Positions 49,913-58,923 of a stretch of DNA of 64,000 nucleotides are shown one piece after another. The stretch is from Nocardia camponoti (GTDB lineage Bacteria; Actinomycetota; Actinomycetes; Mycobacteriales; Mycobacteriaceae). Made by a program: the position numbers and the translations under genes. How positions within the stretch are numbered: position 1 is the stretch's first letter; each line of letters starts with the position of its first letter. The DNA is taken from positions 1,426,001 through 1,490,000 of the forward strand of contig NZ_BMMW01000002.1 in assembly GCF_014646135.1 (NCBI RefSeq), in the 5' to 3' direction. A model generated the notes under the pieces. The model made no database searches, had not been told where the DNA came from, and saw nothing but the letters and a program-made list of their open reading frames with translations.

Positions 49913-49974
49913 ATGGCTAATGGTCCACCAACCGCATGGCCAATGGTCCACGGACCCCTTGGCTAATGGTCAGT
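49913..49974. repeat. Three 16-base direct repeats, 23-base period
   Basis: ATGGCTAATGGTCCAC (49913), ATGGCCAATGGTCCAC (49936) and TTGGCTAATGGTCAGT (49959) are spaced exactly 23 bases apart. Multiple short terminal repeats are known at the ends of IS21-group elements, so this may be a leftover IS end; no transposase gene is present. The rest of the stretch 49540-50476 has the Vsr remnant and nothing else that I can identify. Confidence 0.6.
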
Positions 49975-50173
49975 GAAATGTCGCCGTTTGCGGGAGCTAC
50001 CTGCGGAAACCGCGCCCAGTCCCTTTCATCTTGGGCAAGTGTTTGGGCAGATCGCCGCGTGCGAACGCGACACGGTCGACTCGCACTGACGTTCCAGTTC
50101 GCGATCAGGATGTGGGGTGCGGCCAGGCAAGTTGGGCGTAGCGATCAACCTGCGATTTGAGGGCAATGTCGCG

Positions 50174-50293
50174 CGTGACCGGGGAAATGCCGGCTGGGAA
50201 GTCATTCGCGTTTGGGAACACGAAGATCCGCAGGATGCTGCGGCGGCGATAGTCGCGAGGGTGAGACCAGGGGCGCGGAGCGCGAAACTCTAG
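50174..50293 (+). pseudogene. Remnant of a Vsr-type (very short patch repair) endonuclease
   Basis: A frame reading RDRGNAGWEVIRVWEHEDP and then a short helical tail ends at TAG (50291). GW-x-VIRVWEHED is the conserved C-terminal signature of Vsr endonucleases, which nick T-G mismatches at methylated sites. The N-terminal two thirds with the catalytic residues are not present upstream, and there is no start codon with context. No DNA cytosine methyltransferase partner is nearby. I read it as a 3' fragment left by deletion or transfer. Confidence 0.6.
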
Positions 50294-50476
50294 CCGGGGC
50301 CCGCTCCCCGCGCGTCGGATTCAAGACACGATAGGTCCCGCCCGCTCGCGCGGGCTGTTGCATGGAGACATCAAGTCCGACAGGCGAATTGATCGGCGTT
50401 GGCGACAACGCGAGACAGGTCGGCCAAGGTAGGGGCACGCGAGTCGACGGTCTGCCCGAGGTACGGTCCATGGGTG

Positions 50477-51022
50477 GTGCCGCCCGCAGCTGCTCGATAT
50501 GAGGTCGACCTCTACCTGCTCATGACCATGATTTGTCATGATGCGGTGAAGCGGGCGGTGCTTGAGCACGTCGGGGTTAGTGAAGGGGAAGCCAACGACG
50601 CGCGCGAAAGGGTTTCGGCGCTGCTGGAATTCGGGCCGCGGCAGTTCGGAAACTTCGCGCGACTCATTGGGCGCGATCTGCCGAGTGACCCTGATTCAGC
50701 GCTCGTCTACCGCACCAAGCTTTGGCCGCGTCTCGACTTCGTCGTTGTCGGCGTAGGCGGCTACTGGCGCAGCGCGAAATTGCAACGGGCGCAAGGGGAA
50801 AGCGCCACCGTCGTAGTCGCCGATCCGCAGGACATCGCCCCGCTCACGTACACGGTCGACGAATTGCGTGCGGGGTTCGGCCCGCTGGTCGAAGGCGACT
50901 CGATGGCTCCGTACGAAGAATTCCTGTTCGAGGCGAACGGATTTCGCTACGGTGCGACGGCGAGCTGGGGGTTTGTACAGCGAGTGAGAAACTGGGCAGG
51001 TGATCACCAGGCTCTCAGGTAA
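50477..51022 (+). CDS. Hypothetical protein
   Basis: About 181 residues with no membrane segment or signal. There is a helical N-terminal part (AVKRAVLEHVGVSEGEANDA) and a more beta-like C-terminal part (LWPRLDFVVVGVGGYWRSA; VVVADPQDIAPLTYTVDEL). The last seven codons (GDHQALR) lie within the palindromic repeat at 51001-51063, so the original end may have been replaced. The start is uncertain: GTG 50477, GTG 50474 or ATG 50522. I do not recognise the family, and it sits in a decayed accessory patch. Confidence 0.5.
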   Translation: MPPAAARYEVDLYLLMTMICHDAVKRAVLEHVGVSEGEANDARERVSALLEFGPRQFGNFARLIGRDLPSDPDSALVYRTKLWPRLDFVVVGVGGYWRSAKLQRAQGESATVVVADPQDIAPLTYTVDELRAGFGPLVEGDSMAPYEEFLFEANGFRYGATASWGFVQRVRNWAGDHQALR

Positions 51023-51063
51023 CTAAACGTCGAGAGAGAAAATCCCTGACAGCCTGGTGATCT
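51001..51063. repeat. Palindromic repeat type A, distant copy
   Basis: TGATCACCAGGCTCTCAGG (from 51001) and CCTGACAGCCTGGTGATCT (51045-51063) form an imperfect stem of about 18 pairs. The core GATCACCAGGCT and its partner AGCCTGGTGATCTTGG match the array at 8612-9073. It lies between converging genes and provides the 3' codons of the ORF before it. Confidence 0.7.
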
Positions 51064-51074
51064 TGGTTTAAAAC

Positions 51075-51572
51075 CTAAGCGACCGTTGCCTTTTCGATCA
51101 CAACGTCCTCGGTCGGCACGTCCTGGTGCGGGCCCGCGTTGCCGGTCGAAACGGCGGCGATCTTGTCGACCACATCCGTGCCGTCGGCCACCTTGCCGAA
51201 TACCGCGTAGCCCCAACCCTGGCCCTGCGGGGCGCTGTGGTTGAGGAAGGCGTTGTCGGCCACGTTGATGAAGAACTGGGCCGTCGCCGAGTGCGGGTCG
51301 TTGGTGCGTGCCATCGCGACGGTGTACTTGTCGTTCTTCAGCCCGTTGCCAGCTTCGTTCTGGATCGGCGCCTTCGTCGGCTTCTGCTTCAGGCCGGGCT
51401 CGAAGCCGCCGCCCTGGACCATGAAGTTGGGGATGACGCGGTGGAAGACGGTGCCGTCGTAGTGGCCCGAGTTCACGTAGTCGATGAAGTTGGCGACCGT
51501 GTTCGGCGCGGCCTGGTCGTCCAACTCAAGCACGATCGGTCCGTAATTGGTTTCGAGATTCACCTTGGTCAT
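51075..51572 (-). CDS. ppiB: Peptidyl-prolyl cis-trans isomerase, cyclophilin type (PpiB-like)
   Basis: 165 residues with no signal peptide, so cytoplasmic. Cyclophilin motifs: [15 protein letters not shown] (catalytic Arg), [17 protein letters not shown] and [17 protein letters not shown]. The compact size fits the short bacterial PpiB type. It speeds proline isomerisation in protein folding. It converges with the hypothetical gene, with a palindromic repeat between the two. Confidence 0.92.
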   Translation of the reverse strand: MTKVNLETNYGPIVLELDDQAAPNTVANFIDYVNSGHYDGTVFHRVIPNFMVQGGGFEPGLKQKPTKAPIQNEAGNGLKNDKYTVAMARTNDPHSATAQFFINVADNAFLNHSAPQGQGWGYAVFGKVADGTDVVDKIAAVSTGNAGPHQDVPTEDVVIEKATVA

Positions 51573-51924
51573 GTGCCCGAGCTTAGTGAGCTACGACACC
51601 GGCGTGTCGAACGGGGTGCGGCGGGCCGCGATGTCCATCTGAAAAGCATTCCGACCACGATTGTGTTTCGGCGCGTTGATAATTGGGAATAGGGGCCACG
51701 CTGCGCGGACCTGCCGCTTGCCGTCAGATCCGGCGCCCCAACACCCGTCAAGCACTACCGACAATTACCCGCGAACCAATTCGAGAATTCGTCAACAGAA
51801 CTCAACGGAATTAGGGCTAGAAATTCGACAGCACAATTGCTTCTAGATCAATTACGAACCACAACGACCAGCGCGCGAGCACCCCGGGACCGACCGGAAC
51901 CGCTCGCGCCAAACGCGAGCCAGA

Positions 51925-51930
51925 TAGCAT
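51925..51930 (+). promoter_or_regulatory. -10 element (TAGCAT) before the + strand emb gene
   Basis: TAGCAT, eight bases, then the GTG at 51939, with no ribosome site. The same arrangement precedes the minus-strand emb gene. The rest of the 366-base gap 51573-51938 has nothing else that I can identify. Confidence 0.5.
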
Positions 51931-51938
51931 GCTCAACC

Positions 51939-54900
51939 GTGCCCGACGTCGCAACAGCTGTGCTCACCAAGCCGCCCGCCGAACAGCCGGTAGTCCCGCC
52001 GAAGGACTTCGCGACCGCGAAGTGGATCGCCATTGTGGCCGGTCTGCTCGGCGCGCTGTTCGCGCTCGCGACGCCGTTCCTGCCGGTGACGCAAACGACC
52101 GCGCATGTGAAGTGGCCGCAGAACGGCACGCTTGGCAATGTCGCCGCTCCGCTGATGTCGCAGGTGCCGATCGACCTCACCGCGTCGATCCCGTGCGCTG
52201 CCGTCGCGCAACTGCCCGCCCAGGGCGGCATGCTGCTGTCGACAGCACCGCCGCAAGGCGACAGGGCCGCGCTTGAAGCGCTGTTCATTCGAGTGTCAGA
52301 TACCTCGGTCGACGTTGTCGACCGCAATGCCGTCGTCGCATCGGCACAGCGCGCGGACATGGGTAACTGCACGTCGATCAACATCGCGTCAACGTCAGAC
52401 AAGACCACCGCCGAGTTCGTCGGCCTCACGAAGTCGGGCACGACGGACCCGCTGCGCGGGGAACTCCTCGGCGACCTTCGCCCGCAGGTTGTTGGCGTTT
52501 TCACCAGCCTGCAGGGCGCGGTCCCGGCTGGCCTTAACTTCGACATGACCGTCGACTCCCGCTTCTCGTCCAGCCCGTCGCCAGCGAAACTGGTCGCGAT
52601 CATCGGCGCGGTCTTGTGCACGTTGCTCGCGCTCGGCGCGCTCGCTCGCCTCGACGGCAGCGACGGTCGCGGTCACCGCCGCTTCCTCCCACGCAACTGG
52701 CTCAAGCCAACTCCGGTTGACGGCGTCGTCATCGGCACGCTCCTGATCTGGCATTTTGTCGGCGCGAACACCTCCGACGACGGCTACATCCTCAGCATGG
52801 TCCGCGTCTCCGAGCACGCGGGTTACATGGCCAACTACTTCCGCTGGTACGGCGTCCCCGAAGCCCCCTTCGGCTGGTACTACTACGTGATCCAGACCTT
52901 CGCCGAGATCTCGACGGCGAGCCCGTGGGTGCGTGTCCCCGCGCTGATCTGCGGAATCCTGTGCTGGATGGTGATTAGCCGCGAAGTTGTTCCGCGTCTC
53001 GGCAACGCCGTCGGCAAGAGCAAGGTCGCGCTGTGGACCGGTGGGCTCGCGTTCCTCGCGTTCTGGCTGCCGTTCGACAACGGCCTGCGTTCGGAGTCGA
53101 TCGTCGCGCTCGGCGCGCTGCTCACCTGGGTTTCGATCGAACGTGCCATCGCGACGGGTCGACTGCTCCCGGCTGGCGTCGCCGTCCTCATCGCCGCGTT
53201 CACCCTCGCCGCCGCACCGACCGGCTTGATGTGCGTGGCCGCGCTGCTTGCTGGCATTCGACCGCTCGTGCGGATCGTTGTCCGCAGACATCGCGAATTC
53301 GGCACGGTCGCGCTGCTCGCACCGATCGCGTCGGCTGGCCTGCTCGTGCTTGTCGTCGTCTACGGCGACCAAACGTTCGCTGGCATCCAAGAAGCCAACC
53401 GCGTGCGCCAAGCGACCGGCCCGAACCTGCAGTGGTACGAGGACTACCTGCGCTACTACTACCTGTTCGTCGAGACCGTCGACGGCTCGCTCGCGCGCCG
53501 CTTCGCGTTCCTCACGATGCTGTTGTGCCTGTTCACGACGTTGCTTGTGCTGCTGCGTCGCCGTCAGGTTCCGGGTATCGCGTCGGGCCCGACGTGGCGA
53601 CTCATGGGCGTGGTGTTCGGCACCTTGTTCTTCATGATGTTCAACCCGACCAAGTGGACGCACCACTTCGGCGCGTACGCGGGCATCGCGGGTTCGCTTG
53701 CCGCGGTCACTGCCGTCGCGGTTTCGGCGTCAGCGCTGCGGTCGCGTAAGAATCGCGCGATCTTCCTCGCCGGGCTGTTGTTCGTGCTCGCGCTTTCGTT
53801 CTCGGGCATCAACGGCTACTGGTACGTGTCGTCCTACGGCGTGCCGTGGTTCGACAAGACCATCTCGCTGCGCGGCATTTCGTCGAACACCGTGATGCTT
53901 GTGCTGTTCGGGTTGGCGCTCGCCCTCGTTGGTTGGTACGCGTTGCGCGAGGACTATGTGAAGCCCGAGCCGTCGCCAAAGTCCAAGCGCGGCAAGCGAA
54001 TTCGCAAGTTCGCCGCGATCCCGCTGACAGTCGCGGTTGGCGCGATGGTCGCGTTCGAAGTGCTTTCCCTCGTGAAGGGCGCGGTGCAGCAGTACCCCGC
54101 CTACTCGCTTGGCCGGTCCAACTTCGACGCGATCAGCGGCAACAGCTGCGGCCTCGCCAACGACGTGCTCGTCGAGTCGAACCCGAACGGTGGTCGCCTC
54201 GCGCCCATCATCGATCCCGCGCACCCGCTCACCGATCCCAACGACCCACTCGCGGGTTCGACCACGGTCGGCTTCACGCCCAACGGCGTGCCGAGCGACC
54301 TGTCCGCCGACTCGGTCGAGGTGAAGCCGGGCACCGGCAACACAAGCAACCAGTCGGTCGGCGCCGCCTTCGCCGAAGGTGAGAGCGCTGGCACCGGCGG
54401 CGGTCAGGGCGCGCGTGGCGTGAACGGTTCGACCGTCGCGCTGCCGTTCGGCCTCGACCCGGCGACCACGCCCGTCCTCGGGTCCTACCAGGACGGCGTG
54501 CAACAGCCCGCCTACCTGGAGTCATCGTGGTACGGGCTGCCGGAACGCGCCGACGACTCGCCGCTGATCGTCATCACCGCCGCCGGCCGCATCGCGTCGA
54601 AGGACGACACCGGCGCCGACAAGTACGGCCAGTCGCTGCTCGTCGAGTACGGCACGCGCAACCCCGACGGCAGCGTCACCACGCTCGGTCGCTACCTGCC
54701 GCGCGACATCGGCCCGTTCCCGTCGTGGCGCAACCTGCGCGTGCCCGTAGCCGACCTGCCCGCCGAAGCCAACGCCGTGCGCGTCGTCGCCAACGACCCG
54801 ATCCTGATCGGTGACCAGTGGCTCGCGTTCACGCCGCCGCGCGTGCCGAAGTTGCAGACGCTCGACAAGGTCATCGGCCGTGACCAGCCAGTTCTGCTCG

Positions 54901-55235
54901 ACTGGGCGGTCGGTCTGCAGTTCCCGTGCCAGCGCCCGTTCGCGCACAAGAACGGCGTTGCCGAGGTGCCGAACTACCGCATCCTGCCCGACCGTCCGCT
55001 CGCGATCTCGTCGACCGACACCTGGCAGGCGCAGGAATTCGGCGGCCCGCTCGGGTTCTCCCAGATGCTGGCAAGTCGCGTGACGATCCCGACGTATCTG
55101 AAGAACGACTGGGCGCGCGACTGGGGTTCGCTTGAGCGCTACGACCAGTACCTGACGAGCAAGCCCGCGCAGATCGAAACGGGCAAGGCATCGCGGTCGG
55201 GCTTGTGGAGCCCCGGCCCGTTGCGCGTGTTCTAA
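51939..55235 (+). CDS. Arabinosyltransferase of the Emb family (+ strand copy)
   Basis: 1098 residues, the usual Emb length. A GT-C enzyme: one N-terminal helix, a first external jelly-roll domain, the catalytic Asp pair in NTSDDGYIL near residue 285, about a dozen further membrane helices, and a C-terminal carbohydrate-binding domain with WYGLP, VALPFGLDP and PVLLDW. It extends arabinan chains from decaprenylphosphoryl-arabinose outside the membrane. The loop after PFGW reads YYYVIQTFAEIS, unlike the MTH-containing loop in the other copy. The family start is the GTG at 51939, preceded by TAGCAT; the frame from 51837 is longer. It cannot be assigned to EmbA, B or C by eye. Confidence 0.92.
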   Translation: MPDVATAVLTKPPAEQPVVPPKDFATAKWIAIVAGLLGALFALATPFLPVTQTTAHVKWPQNGTLGNVAAPLMSQVPIDLTASIPCAAVAQLPAQGGMLLSTAPPQGDRAALEALFIRVSDTSVDVVDRNAVVASAQRADMGNCTSINIASTSDKTTAEFVGLTKSGTTDPLRGELLGDLRPQVVGVFTSLQGAVPAGLNFDMTVDSRFSSSPSPAKLVAIIGAVLCTLLALGALARLDGSDGRGHRRFLPRNWLKPTPVDGVVIGTLLIWHFVGANTSDDGYILSMVRVSEHAGYMANYFRWYGVPEAPFGWYYYVIQTFAEISTASPWVRVPALICGILCWMVISREVVPRLGNAVGKSKVALWTGGLAFLAFWLPFDNGLRSESIVALGALLTWVSIERAIATGRLLPAGVAVLIAAFTLAAAPTGLMCVAALLAGIRPLVRIVVRRHREFGTVALLAPIASAGLLVLVVVYGDQTFAGIQEANRVRQATGPNLQWYEDYLRYYYLFVETVDGSLARRFAFLTMLLCLFTTLLVLLRRRQVPGIASGPTWRLMGVVFGTLFFMMFNPTKWTHHFGAYAGIAGSLAAVTAVAVSASALRSRKNRAIFLAGLLFVLALSFSGINGYWYVSSYGVPWFDKTISLRGISSNTVMLVLFGLALALVGWYALREDYVKPEPSPKSKRGKRIRKFAAIPLTVAVGAMVAFEVLSLVKGAVQQYPAYSLGRSNFDAISGNSCGLANDVLVESNPNGGRLAPIIDPAHPLTDPNDPLAGSTTVGFTPNGVPSDLSADSVEVKPGTGNTSNQSVGAAFAEGESAGTGGGQGARGVNGSTVALPFGLDPATTPVLGSYQDGVQQPAYLESSWYGLPERADDSPLIVITAAGRIASKDDTGADKYGQSLLVEYGTRNPDGSVTTLGRYLPRDIGPFPSWRNLRVPVADLPAEANAVRVVANDPILIGDQWLAFTPPRVPKLQTLDKVIGRDQPVLLDWAVGLQFPCQRPFAHKNGVAEVPNYRILPDRPLAISSTDTWQAQEFGGPLGFSQMLASRVTIPTYLKNDWARDWGSLERYDQYLTSKPAQIETGKASRSGLWSPGPLRVF

Positions 55236-55248
55236 CGCCAGACGCAAT

Positions 55249-55282
55249 GAAGGCGCGGACCCTATTTTGGGTCCGCGCCTTC
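55249..55282. terminator. Bidirectional terminator between the emb region and a small ORF
   Basis: A perfect 14-base stem GAAGGCGCGGACCC (55249-55262) and GGGTCCGCGCCTTC (55269-55282) with loop TATTTT. The gap from 55236 to 55630 also holds a small minus-strand ORF and nothing else that I can identify. Confidence 0.75.
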
Positions 55283-55306
55283 GTGGTTCTCGGGATGATT
55301 CGAGCG

Positions 55307-55468
55307 CTAAGCGTCGGCCATACGGCGATTGAGATCGCGACGTAAAACCTCCTGCGAAGGTAGTCTTTCCAGAACTCGCATCACCGCCGGTCGTAGTTCG
55401 GACTTCTCGTCTTCGCTGAGCAGCTCGACGAGATCCCGCAGGTCCATGTCATCGAAAGCCCGTGTCAT
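55307..55468 (-). CDS. Possible small protein, 53 residues
   Basis: Minus-strand ORF beginning MTRAFDDMDLRDLVELLSED and ending RRMADA, rich in Leu, Glu, Arg and Asp, so probably helical. A GGGGGT run lies a few bases before the ATG. Lengths of this kind often arise by chance in high-GC DNA, but the amino-acid pattern (regular hydrophobic spacing, few rare residues) is protein-like. It lies between the two converging emb genes. Function unknown. Confidence 0.4.
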   Translation of the reverse strand: MTRAFDDMDLRDLVELLSEDEKSELRPAVMRVLERLPSQEVLRRDLNRRMADA

Positions 55469-55630
55469 ACCCCCAAGGGTACGCACGCAAACTGAGAGAT
55501 GTCGCGCGTTTCTCTGAGCTTTTCCAGCTCATTTACGGCTCATTCATCGAACCGAAACGCGCAGCGCAGCACAGTGTTTCACCAGGTCATCGCGCTAGTG
55601 CCCGGACACTGCCCTTACGCTGCCTCAGCC

Positions 55631-58600
55631 CTACCGCGCCTTGATAGCAGGCTCCTTTGCTGTTCCTGCGGTAGTGACGACCGTCACGTCAATTCGTGCG
55701 GGCGGTGCGGGAGCGAAGGGGGTGAAACGTTCGAGCGCACCCCAGTCGCGGCCGAGGTCGTTGTCGAGATACGTCGGCACCGTTTCGGATTTGAGCAGTG
55801 GTCCAGTCCAGCCGAGCGGGCCGCCGCCGATATCGTCCTGCCAGGCATTCGACGCGTCCGAACCAACGCGGTCGGGCAGGATGCGCCACTCGGGCGCTTC
55901 GGCTACGCCGTCTTTATGCGCGAACGGGCGCTGGCAGGGGAAGGCCAGGCCGACGTGCCAGTCGAGCAGAACCGGCGCGGTGTTGCCGACGACGGATTCG
56001 AGTGTTGCCAGGCGTGGGAGGCGCGGCGGCGTGACGGCGAGCCACTGTTTAGCGGTGATGTCGTTGTCGGTGGCGACCAGGCGGACGGCGTTGGCATCGG
56101 TTGGGATGCTGTCGAGTGGGATGCGCAGGTTGCGCCACGACGGAGCCGGGCCGACGTCGATCGGGGCGATCGAGCCGGTGTTGATCACGCTGCCGTCGGC
56201 ATTGCGATGGCCGTACTCAAGCTTGAGGTCCTGGCCGTAATGGTCGACACCGTCGGCGTCGATGTAGCGAATCCGGCCAGCGACGGTGATCACGAGCGCC
56301 TGCAACGCCGGGTCGTCGCGCATCGAGTCGCCCAGGCTGAACCGATACCACTGCGACGTCAACTTCGCCTGCTGCTGCACCCCGTCCTGGTAGGACCCAA
56401 GCACCGGCGTGCGCGCGGGATCGAGCCCGAACGGCAGCGCGACGGTGCTGCCATTGATGCCCGGCTGCGTTGTCGTTCCGCCGCCTGTGCCAGCGCCGGT
56501 GGTGTTTGTTGTTTTGTTGGCCGAATCCCTGTCGACGGAATTCGCGCCGCCGACGGTTGTTTCGTCGGCGTCGGCGGTGAGGTCGGCCGCGACGCCATTG
56601 GGCGTGAAGCCGACCGATTCGGCGCTGAGCGCGGTCGCCGGGTCGCCGTCGAAGGGCTGCAAAAGCGAATCGGCCGTATTCGTCTCAACGAGAACATCAT
56701 TCGCGAGGCCGCAGGTGTCGCCATAAAGGGACTTGATGTTCGACTTCGCGATGGAGTACGCGGGGAATTGCGTAACCGCGCCTTTCGCCATCGAAAGCAC
56801 TTCAAACGCAACGAGAACGGCAGCCGCGATCGTGAGCGGCATCGTCGCGAAACGGTCGAAGCGAACAGGTTTGCGCGGGGCGTACGGCGCGCGGAGGTGG
56901 AAATACAGCGCGACAAGCAGCGCGACCACGCTCAGCCCGAGGAAAATCGTCGAAACGCCCTTACCCGCGATGAGAGGTGCCTTGTCCCAGAACGGAATTC
57001 CGTAACTCGACACATACCACCACCCGTTTGAACCGGTGAAGGTGATCGCGAGTACGAAAAGTACCGCTGCGGAAAACAGCGCGCGATTGCGTGGCGCGCG
57101 AATTCCCGTGCTACCCACCGCGACTGCGGCAAGTGCGGCGAGCGAGCCAGCGAGTCCGGCGTAGACGCCGAAGTGGTGCGTCCACTTGGTTGGCGTCCAC
57201 ATCATCAGCAGGAGCGCGCCGAAAATGATGCCGAGCAGTCGCACCGAAGGACCGCGCGACGTGCCTGGAATCCGGTTCTTGCGCAGCACCTGCAAGATGC
57301 AAACGAGCAGGCAGAGCAGCATGACGAGCACGCCGAAGCGACGAGCGAGCGACCCGTCGGGGGAGAGGGCGAGCAGCGAATCCCAGCGGGTGCGTTCGTC
57401 GAACCACGCGACGTTCGGACCGACGAGCGTGCGCACGCGGGTAGCTTCCATGACCGTTGCCAGGGTTTGGTCGGCGAAGACGACAACGAGCACGATCATG
57501 CCCGCTGCTACGCCGGGCGCAAGCAGCGCGGCGAAACGAAAGACCTTGTCGCGCAAGGAAACTCCACCAGAAGCCCGCTTTATGATGATCCGCGAAACCG
57601 GACCAGCACCGGCGATCAAGGCCGCGATGCAGATCAACCCGGTCGGCCCCGCAGCGAGCGAGAACGCCGCGATCAACACCGCGAGTGCGGCGGGGAGCAG
57701 TCGACCAGTCGCGATCGCACGTTCAATCGCACACCAAGTCAGCAGCGCGCCCGCCGCGATCAGCGGTTCGGGCCGAAGGCCGTTGTCGTACGGCAGCCAA
57801 AACGCGAGGAAGACCAGGCCAGCCGTCCACAGCGCGACCTTGTCGCGGCGCACCCGCGCACCAAGGCGCGGCAGCACTTCGCGGCTGATCACCGCCCAGC
57901 AAACGAGTCCGGCGACGAGTGCGGGCAAACGCATCCAGACACTGGAATCCGAGATATGGGTCATCCACGCCAAAACCTCGTACGACCAGCCAAAAGGCGC
58001 TTCGGGAACGCCGAACCAGCGGTAGTAATTCGCCATATACCCCGACGGACCCGACGCGCGCGCCATGCTCAGGATGTAGCCGTCGTCGGAGGTGTTCGCG
58101 CCGATCACGTGCCAGATCAGCAGCGTGCCGACAACGACGACGTCGGTTGGCGTGACACGCCACCAATGCCTGGGGAGGATGCGACGAGCGCGACGGCCGT
58201 CGGCGGTGTCGAGCAGATGCAGGGCGACCAGGGCGGCGATGGTGAAGAGCCCGGCGGCGATCATGACGGCCAGCTTCAGCGCGGTAGGCGTTGAGGTGAA
58301 GCGCGAATCGATGTCGACGCGCACGTTCGCACCGGTCAGCGCGGCGGCGTCAAGGTCGGTGTACAGGCCGACGACCTGCGGGCGCTTATCGACGGTGACG
58401 GTGTTGCGGAACGGCGTGCCGTCCTTGCGGTTGGCGCCTACGAATTCGACCGTAGTCGCGCCGATGGTCGAGTCGATGCTGATCGCGGTGCAGCCGGCGA
58501 TCTCGTCGACCGGTGCCGACAGCATCGGCACGTCACGGGCCTGAACGGCCACCGAGCCGTCGCGGATGACGACGCTCATGCCCTTCGACGTCTGGCCCGA

Positions 58601-58885
58601 TGCGGCGGGGATGGTGCTGAGGAGCGTCGTCGCTTTGTCGGGTGTAGCAACTGGCGGCGCGGTGAACATTGAACACGGCAACGTCGCGGTGAACTGCTGC
58701 GGCACATACGAGACGAGCGGTGCTTCGACGCTGGTCACGCCCGGTTGCGGCCACTGAATGCTCGCCCGGTCTTGCTTGACGGGCAGCAGCGGCGTCGACA
58801 GGGCGAGCACCACCCCGAGCAGTCCGCACACGATGGCGACAAGGCGATAGCGGGTGAACGCTCGGTCAGCTCGGTTTCCTGCCAC
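55631..58885 (-). CDS. Arabinosyltransferase of the Emb family (- strand copy)
   Basis: 1084 residues. Same plan as the + strand copy: N-terminal helix, external domain, Asp pair in NTSDDGYILSMARAS, many membrane helices, and a C-terminal binding domain with VALPFGLDP and PVLLDWHVGLAFPCQRPFAH. The loop after PFGW reads SYEVLAWMTHISDSS, with MTH as in the M. tuberculosis EmbB region altered in ethambutol resistance, so it is more EmbB-like. It adds arabinofuranose to arabinan. The GTG at 58885 follows TAGCAT-N8; the frame from 58969 has no family similarity in the added part. It is on the same strand as aftA and dprE2/dprE1 but separated from aftA by two unrelated genes. Confidence 0.92.
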   Translation of the reverse strand: MAGNRADRAFTRYRLVAIVCGLLGVVLALSTPLLPVKQDRASIQWPQPGVTSVEAPLVSYVPQQFTATLPCSMFTAPPVATPDKATTLLSTIPAASGQTSKGMSVVIRDGSVAVQARDVPMLSAPVDEIAGCTAISIDSTIGATTVEFVGANRKDGTPFRNTVTVDKRPQVVGLYTDLDAAALTGANVRVDIDSRFTSTPTALKLAVMIAAGLFTIAALVALHLLDTADGRRARRILPRHWWRVTPTDVVVVGTLLIWHVIGANTSDDGYILSMARASGPSGYMANYYRWFGVPEAPFGWSYEVLAWMTHISDSSVWMRLPALVAGLVCWAVISREVLPRLGARVRRDKVALWTAGLVFLAFWLPYDNGLRPEPLIAAGALLTWCAIERAIATGRLLPAALAVLIAAFSLAAGPTGLICIAALIAGAGPVSRIIIKRASGGVSLRDKVFRFAALLAPGVAAGMIVLVVVFADQTLATVMEATRVRTLVGPNVAWFDERTRWDSLLALSPDGSLARRFGVLVMLLCLLVCILQVLRKNRIPGTSRGPSVRLLGIIFGALLLMMWTPTKWTHHFGVYAGLAGSLAALAAVAVGSTGIRAPRNRALFSAAVLFVLAITFTGSNGWWYVSSYGIPFWDKAPLIAGKGVSTIFLGLSVVALLVALYFHLRAPYAPRKPVRFDRFATMPLTIAAAVLVAFEVLSMAKGAVTQFPAYSIAKSNIKSLYGDTCGLANDVLVETNTADSLLQPFDGDPATALSAESVGFTPNGVAADLTADADETTVGGANSVDRDSANKTTNTTGAGTGGGTTTQPGINGSTVALPFGLDPARTPVLGSYQDGVQQQAKLTSQWYRFSLGDSMRDDPALQALVITVAGRIRYIDADGVDHYGQDLKLEYGHRNADGSVINTGSIAPIDVGPAPSWRNLRIPLDSIPTDANAVRLVATDNDITAKQWLAVTPPRLPRLATLESVVGNTAPVLLDWHVGLAFPCQRPFAHKDGVAEAPEWRILPDRVGSDASNAWQDDIGGGPLGWTGPLLKSETVPTYLDNDLGRDWGALERFTPFAPAPPARIDVTVVTTAGTAKEPAIKAR

Positions 58886-58893
58886 GGTCGTTG

Positions 58894-58899
58894 ATGCTA
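58894..58899 (-). promoter_or_regulatory. -10 element (TAGCAT) before the - strand emb gene
   Basis: Read on the minus strand: TAGCAT, eight bases (CAACGACC), then GTG. No ribosome site. It lies in the 38-base gap after the gene at 58924-59427. Confidence 0.5.
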
Positions 58900-58923
58900 A
58901 CCACCGAAGCTGAGTGGGCAGTG

